Below, one piece after another: positions 56,430-64,000 of a stretch of 64,000 bases of DNA. Position 1 is the first letter of the stretch. Each line of letters starts with the position of its first letter. The stretch covers positions 204,245-268,244 of the forward strand of contig CATKHK010000066.1 in NCBI GenBank assembly GCA_949751835.1, read 5' to 3'. The notes under the pieces are model-generated. The model worked only from the letters and a program-made list of their open reading frames with translations. It was not told where the DNA came from and did no database searches. Source of the DNA: Blepharisma japonicum. Taxonomy: Eukaryota > Ciliophora > Heterotrichea > Heterotrichida > Blepharismidae. A program made the translations under genes and the position numbers.

Positions 56430-57902
56430 TTATAAAACTTTTCTTTGCTTTTCCTCTTGCTTGAGTACTTCAAGTATTTTTTCAAATGATTTAATTCTTT
56501 CCGCATATCTCGATTTCACCACTTCAATTTCAGCTAGCATATCAACATTAAGTCTCTTTAAGGACTTCTCTATATATTCAATTGACATTCCTCTAAATTC
56601 AGGCGGAATCTGTCCTTTTTGAGATGGAAGAATATTATTTAACACTGGAGGACTATAAACTACTGGTATTGGCTGAGGAGACTGCACAGTTTTTTTCGGC
56701 TGAGGTTTAGGTTCTGGAATTCCTTCAGCCTGCCTTACCAATTTCATAAATTCAGGCTCCACGTTTTCTTCTTCCTCGTCAGAATACTCAATTCTTACTG
56801 TTCCTTGTGGCTCAGACTCTTTTTTATTCTCTTTTCCATCTTTTACAATAATTGTTGACATTTTAGACTCTTCAGGGATCTCAACCATAGTATCGTATTG
56901 AATTACAGTGCCTGAGTTGAATTCTTCAGTGCCTTTATAGACCATGCTTCCATTATCACATTCAGCTTCTTCTTCCTCCTCTTCTTCAGAGCCCTCACTA
57001 TGGTTTTGCGTTGTTCTGTATCTCTCGATGCTATCCATCGCTTGTGCGACTAATTCACTTAAAAGTCCAGGCCCTCTAGCTCTTCTTATGAAGGGGTGAA
57101 TTAATAGTTCTTTAGCTGTGGGTCGCTGTTTTGGTTCTATAGTTAAACATTTTGATACGAAATCATTGAACTCAGGGGACCATTTTCTAGGCTCAGTTAA
57201 TGATTGTGCTGGAGATCTTTGGATAGTAAACATAGCCCTTACTGGAGGAATGTTTGAGTAAGGAGGCTCTGCTTCCGCCATTTCTATAGCTGTGATACCT
57301 AGGCTTCATATGTCAGTTTTTTTATTATAGCATGATCTTGATATCACTTCAGGCGACATCCAATACGGAGTTCCAATAACTGTATCTTTTTTAGACAAAG
57401 TATGTAATAATTGCGCAGAAACTCCAAAGTCTGCCAATTTCGCTACACCTTTATGGTCTAGCAGCACATTCCCTGCTTTAATATCTCGATGGATTTTCTT
57501 ATTATCATGCAAGTACTCAAGACCCCTCAAAACAGCTTGGCAGACGCTTGCGATTTGGACTTCGTCGAGCGTCTTTTTGGTAATTCGAATTAAGTCAGCG
57601 ACAGAGCCTGCACTGCAATATTCCATGATGAGCCAAAGGTCTTCCCCTTTTATATATGACCCGATATAGCCTACGATATTAGGATGGCGACATGCTTTCA
57701 AAATCGAAATTTCTTTTTTGATTGAGGCAATTTCATTGTTATTGATTTGAAGAATTTTTATAGCGACAATAGTGCCTGTGGATTTATGGAGGCCTTTATG
57801 AACAGAGCCAAATGAACCTTCACCCAGCTTTTCGAGGAGTTGAAACATGACTTCGGGGTCTTCATGATTTGAGACTATATCTTGAATGTTCAAATCTGCC
57901 AT
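56430..57902 (-). CDS. Hippo/MST-type Ste20 kinase with SARAH-like C-terminus
   Basis: A 490-residue Ser/Thr kinase. The kinase domain (about 19-285) has GEGSFGSVHKG, Lys49, Glu64, HRDIKAGN (His138-Asp140), DFG (158-160) and the Ste20 signature GTPYWMSPEV; TGA codes the Trp before SLGITAIEMAE. It is closest by eye to MST1/2 (Hippo). An acidic linker with a Glu run near 325 follows. The last 55 residues (from about 436, FRGMSIEYIEKSLKRLNVDM onward) have the pattern of a SARAH dimerisation helix, which in animals pairs MST with Salvador or RASSF. Ends in TAA. A pseudokinase paralogue lies directly upstream on the same strand. Confidence 0.93.
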
Positions 57903-58041
57903 TTTATTATCGAAACTAATTAGGTGTCTAGTTATATAATTTTATTATTATCAGGCCATTTTCTGAGGATGCAATTATAGTAATATTTGAGCTTTCTATG
58001 ATTTCATTAGAATATTTAATCATTAAATCAAAATTGGCATT

Positions 58042-59601
58042 TTATCTGTCAGCGATCTTCAAAATTTCTTTATCACTCATTTTTGAAGAATCAATTTTGT
58101 TATTATTCCTTTGACTGCTGGAAAGAACTGAGCCTTGAAAAGGCAGCTGGCACTTTAAGAAGCGTGAGGATTTCGGACTTCTTTGTGAGTGGAGTTTAAA
58201 TTCTTTAATAAGCTTTGTGTGTTTCACCAATTTTGTAAACACAGACTCCATGTTTTCTTCTTCATCACATTCATTGCAATCTTCTTCCTTAAAATTGTTA
58301 AGAAAATCTTTCCTCCTTTTATCCTTTTCTGGGAAATTGGCTGATAATTCTCTTAAAAGCTCAGGGCCTTTTGTTCCTGCAATAAAAGGATGAGCCAGCA
58401 GCTCTTTAGCTGTTGCTCTCTGGCTTGGCTCAATTGCCAAACATTTTGATATAAAATCATTAAATGCGTCTGATCATCTATGCGGGTCAGTTAAAGACTG
58501 TACAGGGTGTTGTCTTATGCTAGTTATTGCTCGTTCAGGAGGAAGAGCGGAATATGGTGCTGATCCCTCAGCCATTTCAATCGAGGTAATCCCGAGGCTT
58601 CATATATCTGACGATTTATGAAAGCTTTGCTTTATTATAGTCTCAGGTGGCATCCAATAAGGACTTTTAGCAGCCTGTTTCGGAAATCGTTTTTGCAAAA
58701 TGGCAGATTGCATTGCATCTGTAAGCTTAACAGTCCCATTTCTGTATATGAGCACATTTTCCCCTTTCAGATTTCCATGAACTGCCCTATTATCATGTAA
58801 ATAATCAATCGCTCTCAAAATTTGTTTGCAAGTGGCTGCTATTTTTAACTCATCAAAAGGGTTTTTCATTAGCTTAAGCAAATCATGAACCGAAAAGGCA
58901 TCATAATACTCCATCACAATCCAGAGATCATTATTTTTTATATACGATCCTAAGTACTCCAAAATATTGAGGTGTCTTAATTGTTTTAAAAGTGCCATAT
59001 CTTTGTGAGCAGAAACAAGATCTTCACTATTAAATTGCAAAATTTTAATAGCAACCTTCGCTCTTGTCGATTTATGCAGAGCTTTATAAACTGTTCCCCA
59101 ACTACCTTCACTTATTTTTTCAGTCAATTGATATATAACTTCTGGGCCATCAGAAACTGCCAAGTTTTCAAATGTTGGTGATGAAAGCTCATCTATGGTA
59201 AGCATTGTACTCCCAGACTCTGCTGATTCACTTCCTGATGAGCCAAAGTAGGGTGTGTTTAACCGTTTCATATTTTTTGTCGGTCTTGAAAAAGGTAGCT
59301 CAACTTTTCTTGTTGGGCAGGTTTGGGGTTCTCTACGCGGATTGAGTGGAGGAAGAAGGTGCTTTGATGTAAATGTAAAAACATCTGGGCAATTTCTTGG
59401 AGATCTTTGTGTAGATCCTGGAATTCGCAAGCCTGAAGGACATACCGGTAATAGCTTTGCCGACCCATTTCTAGATAAACTAAGAAACGGATCATGCCTT
59501 GGTGATAAAGAGTTCTTATCAGACTGAGGGGAAAGAGAATCTCTGCTAAGTTCTGGCTGAGATCGTGAAGTTTTTAAGGTTGGAAGCTGCTTGCTTCTCA
59601 T
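58042..59601 (-). CDS. MST-like Ste20 pseudokinase
   Basis: A 519-residue protein paralogous to the neighbouring MST kinase but with an N-terminal Ser/Pro-rich extension of about 150 residues. The kinase fold (about 153-420) keeps a Gly loop SEGSWGTVYKA and Lys186, but the catalytic HRD is HGN (275-277), DFG is DAM (295-297) and APE is PPE (318-320). It therefore lacks both the catalytic base and the Mg-binding Asp context and should be inactive or nearly so. TGA codes the Trp before SLGITSIEM. The tail after 420 is basic and lacks a clear SARAH helix. It may act as an allosteric partner of the active kinase. Ends in TAA. Confidence 0.92.
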
Positions 59602-60313
59602 TTATTTCTTTTTACTTATTCATATGGAATGGTAATTACACTTTTAAAATTATAAACAATTATTAAGAACCTTATGCGACCTTGATTGTATGATGTATTT
59701 AAATTCATATAAGCAGATTTTGCAAATTTAAAATAAGTATTACTGCATTTTGAATGGCTATCGAGGGCAAACTCAAGAATGGTTTTAGCATTTAAGGTAA
59801 ATACGAATTCATACTGGGCAAAATTAAACTCTATAAGAAAGGAATACAATAATTAAATAATTTTAATCATTTGAGAGATATAAATAAACTGAACTTATTT
59901 GATTTTTGTAATTATGATTCATTTATATTTAAAATTATAAAGAGATGATAAACCAGTTTTGAGAATTTTAACTTGCGTTAAGATGAATTTTGCAAATTGC
60001 TTTTTTAAAACAGTAATTTTACGAAGTAAAGGCAAAATATAATTTATGGTCAGCTTTTTTGGCCTTGCTGAATAGTTAATTGGATATCATCGTTTGATTG
60101 ATTTTTTTTCTCTTAAGTATATAAATCTTTAATGAAAATTAAATTATCAGAGAAGTTTATCCAAAGAAATATATTTTACTTCCATATATTCCTTAGAAAA
60201 TGAGTTAGGAAAGGTTTGTTTCTATACAAAATTAAGTTTTTACTAGTTTCTCAAAAATCACAATGTTTCTTATATCTTTTGCCTTAGTAAATTAAATTTA
60301 TTTTAGATTTATA
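59602..60313. other. AT-rich divergent spacer
   Basis: A 712-bp spacer between the pseudokinase and transporter genes, which diverge. On the minus strand 59616-59849 is open and looks mildly coding, but it has no ATG and no canonical intron leading into it. Nothing else is seen. Confidence 0.45.
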
Positions 60314-61492
60314 ATGCACTTATCTCATCAAATCCAAATCTATCTATTTATGCTAATCATGCTCATCTCAGGCACAGCTAACACTCTTATTACAAAAGCA
60401 ATGGACAATGAATCATTTACTCATCCTTTCTTCCAATCAGCTACTATGTTTTTCGGTGAGATGCTCTGCCTAGCAATTTATTATCTAATTTTATGGAAAA
60501 ATAGAGGAAATGAATGAACAGCTGAAGAAAACCTTATGACAGCTCACACACCAATTACTAAGCAAGGCTGACTATACCAGAAGTTCGGCCCTTATATCTT
60601 TTTCATTCCTGCTCTATTTGATATATTAGCTTCCTGCTGCTTTTTTATAGGCCTGTTATTATCAACTCCTTCAATCTACCAAATGGCACGAGGCAGTGTA
60701 ATTGCGATTGTGGCTATATATTCAATAATTTTTCTTAATCGAAAACTATACAGGCATGAAATTACTGGAATAATATGTATTTCATTAGGGGTCCTTATAA
60801 CAGGACTAGTGAGTTATTTATATCAGGAACAGCCTCAGCATGCTTATGGGGTGGCAATTTTAGTGGTTGGCGAAATATTTACAGGAGCATTATTTGTGAG
60901 TGAAGAAATGATCATGAGAAAAGTCCAAATTGATCCTTTGCGTGCGATAGGAATTGAGGGGCATTTTGGATTGATGTATTGACTTATTTTGATGCCGATT
61001 TTATATTTCATTCCTTGTCATAAGGAAGAGCATGTAAATCTGTGTCCTGATAGAAATAATGCAGAAGACCCAATACAGGCTTTTCATCAATTGGGGAGAA
61101 ATTGAGATCTAATGCTGCTTTGGCTGCTTTATACAATTTCTGTTGCAGCATACAATTGGAGCGGGATTTCTACAACTAAGTATGCCACTGCTATTGCAAG
61201 AACAACAATAACTCTGAGTAGAATGGCTTTTGTATGAGTTTTTAGTGTTATTTTTGGATTTGAAGAGCCTTTTCTGCTAGAAATAGTGGGATTTGTCATG
61301 ATCGTGTTTGGAACTTTGTTATATAATGAAGTCTTGATAATTCCATGATTTGGATTTAAAGATGCAGTACAGAGACATAAGAATGAGATGGACTTCACTA
61401 ATAAAGTTGAATCGAAAACAATTACTAATGTTGATGATTTAGAAAGATTTACTGATCTAAAATTAGGATCAGACAGTGATACGGATACTTAA
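60314..61492 (+). CDS. SLC35F6-like transporter of the DMT superfamily
   Basis: A 392-residue membrane protein with about ten hydrophobic helices. The first helix IYLFMLIMLISGTANTLITK and the internal segment IYQMARGSVIAIVAIYSIIF match the SLC35F6/EamA type of drug/metabolite transporters. Many Trp are coded by TGA. Human SLC35F6 is lysosomal and mitochondria-associated; related members move nucleotide sugars. Substrate not predictable here. The C-terminal tail of about 55 residues is acidic and soluble and carries a short acidic ending. No intron; ends in TAA at 61490-61492. Confidence 0.85.
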
Positions 61493-61569
61493 ATATCAAC
61501 AATGTGTTTCATTATTAATTTAAAGCTCTGCTAAGGAAACAAGGCTATACTTAATTGCAAATATTAAGA

Positions 61570-63297
61570 TTATGCATTTTCGTGCTTTACTTCTTCATGA
61601 GATTCTTTCAAATTAAGAAGAGACTCTAATTCTTGCATTTTCTTATCTTTCAAAGAAATATATGCTTTGAGCTCAGCAATTTCTTCGGCCAATAATGCTT
61701 CATTCTTTTTGTGGTTTTCAAGCTCTATTCTAATATTTTTGATAATTTCTTCATCTTTTTTAATAGTTTCGTTTTGGGATTGTATTGTAATTTCCTTTTC
61801 CTCTATTAATTCTGTCACCCTTTTAAGATCATTTTCTTCTTCTAGCTGAATATTCTCAGTTTCACTTGACCCTTTATACATGACAGGACATTCCATTTTC
61901 CATATTTCAGCAGACACTTTTTTTAGCTCCCGTAGTATATTGTCCCATGAATTTAAGCTATTAATAGGCCAAAAGCTGTCAAGAGAAGGGGAATCCTCTT
62001 GATTAAAATAAAGCTCTTTTAAAATAGAAGAAAGCGTTGCTTTAGAAATAACTGTTGGCATATCATTGGATTCTTCAATATAATTTATAGTGCTTGCTGA
62101 GTCAGTTGGCAAGTTATCGGTACTTAAAAGAATTTGCAGAGATGCATAGCAGGACTTTATGAGGGTTTTGCACTTATTGAAATTTGAATCGTCTTCATTT
62201 ATTGCTGTAGAAACATTTGACACCACTGCTAAGCTATTTGCAATTGTTGCTAGAGAAACTAATAATTCATTAGATTCGTCCCTGGTGAATACAATTTTAC
62301 TGATGTCCTTTTCTTCGATTGTTGCAAAGTTTAATAATTTTTCACCAAAACCTAAAAGCACAGGATGAATTTCTTTTCAATAAGTAATAGATTTCAAAAG
62401 TCGTAAAATAGGCATATCTTCCTTTTCTTGGCTGCTTTCCCTTATAATTCTTATGGCCTTTTCCATACTTTCTTTGAGAAAACTGTCATTTATTTTATCT
62501 AATCTGGCTTCAAATGCTTTAGCTATATCCTCTAGCATGGAATTCACACTATTGCTTTGCTCATCAGGATACTCTTGGTTTTCCAGAACTCTTTCTTTAT
62601 TTTTTTCCAGCTCGTCCAAGATTTCTTGGTTTGTCTTAATATCATCAATCAAGTGAGTAATAGCATAGAGATGGTCTGAAGGAGTCGTTGGCTCAGCATA
62701 TATCACATTCAAAAATGTCCTTTTCTTTTTACTTCCTCTTCTCATAGGCTCTTTTGCTGAACAAATCATATCAAGCTTATTAGAATTTTCTTCTGACTTC
62801 TTTTGATTGGCCAATTGCAAATCTTTTATCGTTTGCAAAGATTGGTAGACATCATCTAAGTTATAGCTTTCCTGGATTATTTTATCAAGAATGCTGCAAA
62901 GGTTAAGCCCATATTCGGTCAACAAAACCGATGATGGAGAACTGGACATGATGTTTTTCCCTTCGTCGATTACAGTTTCGAAATCTTGTTTGATGGGTGA
63001 GTTACTTCTGACGAGCTTATTGAAAGCCAAAATTAAGTTTGCTTCAAGCTGAGTTAGAAGCTGGGAGAGCTTTTGATTGGATCTGTCAGTTATACCGGTA
63101 AGATTTCTGGACTGTCTTCGAATTATAGGAGGAGCTGAAATCGTTTTTTCGAGCGCTGGCTGCTCTTCAAAAGTGGGTATTGAAAGAGAAATCTCAGGAG
63201 AAAGAGGCTGAGGTTGTTCAAAGTCCATAACAGATGAAATAGTTGGAATTGACAGTGAAGCGACTATTGGAAATGCATTATTTCTTTGCTCTTCCAT
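61570..63297 (-). CDS. helical/coiled-coil protein of unknown function
   Basis: About 575 residues in one frame, reading a TGA Trp after LLKSITY. The N-terminal 70 residues hold a repeated short motif SLSIPTI / SLSIPTF and are otherwise disordered. The middle (about 75-470) is mostly helical, without recognised domain. The last 100 residues are a strong coiled coil (KRVTELIEEKEITIQSQNET onward). It could be a cytoskeletal or dynactin-like scaffold, but this is not supported by any clear motif. Ends in TAA; converges on the transporter gene with 77 bp between. Confidence 0.75.
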
Positions 63298-63888
63298 TTC
63301 AAATGAATATATTAAAAATGTTTAGCAGCTGTTTTAAAGAAAAATAGAAATATTAAGTTCAACTTTTGTTTAATATCTCAAGCTACAAACTAAAGGCTCT
63401 AAGCATTAGAATAAATAAATAATAAGATTTTATTTAAATGATTAGGCTGTTTATATGATTTGTAAATCGAAGATTCTTAGCTATAAACTTTAAAATTCCC
63501 CAGTATTATGTCTGATAGTGTGTAAATATCTATGATAGTTTCACAAATGTTTAAATTTACCTATTTCAATTTTTACTTATTATTTTAGTAGATATTTTAA
63601 GTTACATTATAAAAAGCCATTATTTATTAAACAAAGTTCAATTCAAAGCTTTTTAAACAATTTATTATAATTACCAACTTCTATACTATAAATTTAAAAT
63701 TAAATAAATTTATCTTTATTTATCTATATCCTATGAAATAAATAAATTATTTATAAATTATATAATCTATTATTAGGTTTAAAACTATGTAATCTTGCCT
63801 TTAAAATTGCTCAAAATATGTTCTCATAAGAAATTAAACGAAGCAAAGACATTTCTTTTACCCCAGCAGAGAATAATATAAAGGGGTG
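63298..63888. other. spacer downstream of the rRNA gene
   Basis: A 591-bp AT-rich stretch between the coiled-coil gene and the LSU rRNA 3' end. It should contain the rRNA 3' external spacer on the minus strand. A stem of ACCCC with GGGGT (63860-63887) lies right after the rRNA end and may serve in 3' processing. No gene seen. Confidence 0.5.
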
Positions 63889-64000
63889 ACAAATCGAAGG
63901 AAGGAGGCTGGATCTCAGTAGATCGTAAGACAAGCTTACTCTCGTACGTACAATCCCTCGTTCCATGTAAGTGGTCTGCAAAAGATTTGTCCCAGTCACT
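63889..64000 (-). rRNA. large-subunit (28S-type) rRNA, 3' end, partial
   Basis: The minus strand reads GACAAATCTTTTGCAGACCA, then CGAGGGATTGTACG, then TTACGATCTACTGAGATCCA and closes with CGATTTGT. This matches the conserved 3' terminus of eukaryotic LSU rRNA (yeast and animal genes have GACGGGGTATTGTAAG, ACGATCYRCTGAGATT and end near CTGATTTGT). The gene runs out of the window on the right, so only the last 110 or so bases are present. The exact 3' end is set by comparison and may be off by a few bases. Confidence 0.92.

Noticed and set aside
1-64000. CRISPR arrays, prophage or bacterial operons
   Set aside because: Short introns, UGA-Trp code and eukaryotic gene families show a ciliate nuclear genome; no array or phage genes are present.

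Overview
The window reads as ciliate macronuclear DNA, most likely from a heterotrich close to Blepharisma. Three features seen in the sequence point there. TGA is used freely in frame at conserved tryptophan positions, for example the subdomain-IX Trp of the four kinase-fold genes downstream of the activation loop, while every gene ends in TAA or TAG. Eleven spliceosomal introns are only 15 or 16 nt long. Genes are packed tightly with AT-rich spacers. The species name is an inference; the genetic code and intron size are read directly.

Layout. 1-5 kb: an RRM/RGG protein, a small membrane protein, and a four-CNB cGMP-dependent-type protein kinase. 5-8 kb: a TMEM185-like RING protein, a small ankyrin protein and two identical tRNA-Cys genes. 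8-15.5 kb: centrin and casein kinase 1 (divergent), enkurin, an EF-hand-like protein, a decayed gene remnant and an AAAP amino-acid transporter. 15.5-21 kb: a spacer holding a MITE-like inverted-repeat element, then a 16-unit WD40 protein fused to a channel-like membrane domain with no pore. 21-34 kb: coiled-coil proteins, a diacylglycerol kinase, a polycystin-type channel, GFAT and a two-CNB protein. 34-49 kb: a small HTH-like protein, a FAM227-like protein, a double-FHA protein, an EF-hand/coiled-coil protein, FabF-type ketoacyl-ACP synthase, AP-complex beta adaptin, a tail-anchored coiled-coil protein and other unknowns. 48.5-63 kb: SBDS, an SCP-type phosphatase, an NT-C2 protein with a CaaX end, a calcyphosin-like protein, a Hippo/MST kinase next to a pseudokinase paralogue, an SLC35F6-like transporter and a coiled-coil protein. 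The right edge carries the 3' end of the large-subunit rRNA on the minus strand.

Together the genes look like ordinary chromosomal content with a visible ciliary group (centrin, enkurin, FAM227-like, calcyphosin-like, polycystin) and a cyclic-nucleotide/kinase signalling group (PKG, two-CNB protein, CK1, MST and its pseudokinase, DGK). There are no bacterial-style operons, CRISPR arrays or recognisable transposase genes. The most unusual points are a GFAT whose catalytic N-terminal Cys lies at residue 57, the MST kinase/pseudokinase pair, a PKG with a substituted catalytic-loop Lys, the WD40-membrane fusion, and an intron set with an invariant A six bases from its 3' end. Some joined ORFs span in-frame TGA codons, and intron-bearing genes were joined by finding a GTA...AG intron that removes an in-frame stop or shift.
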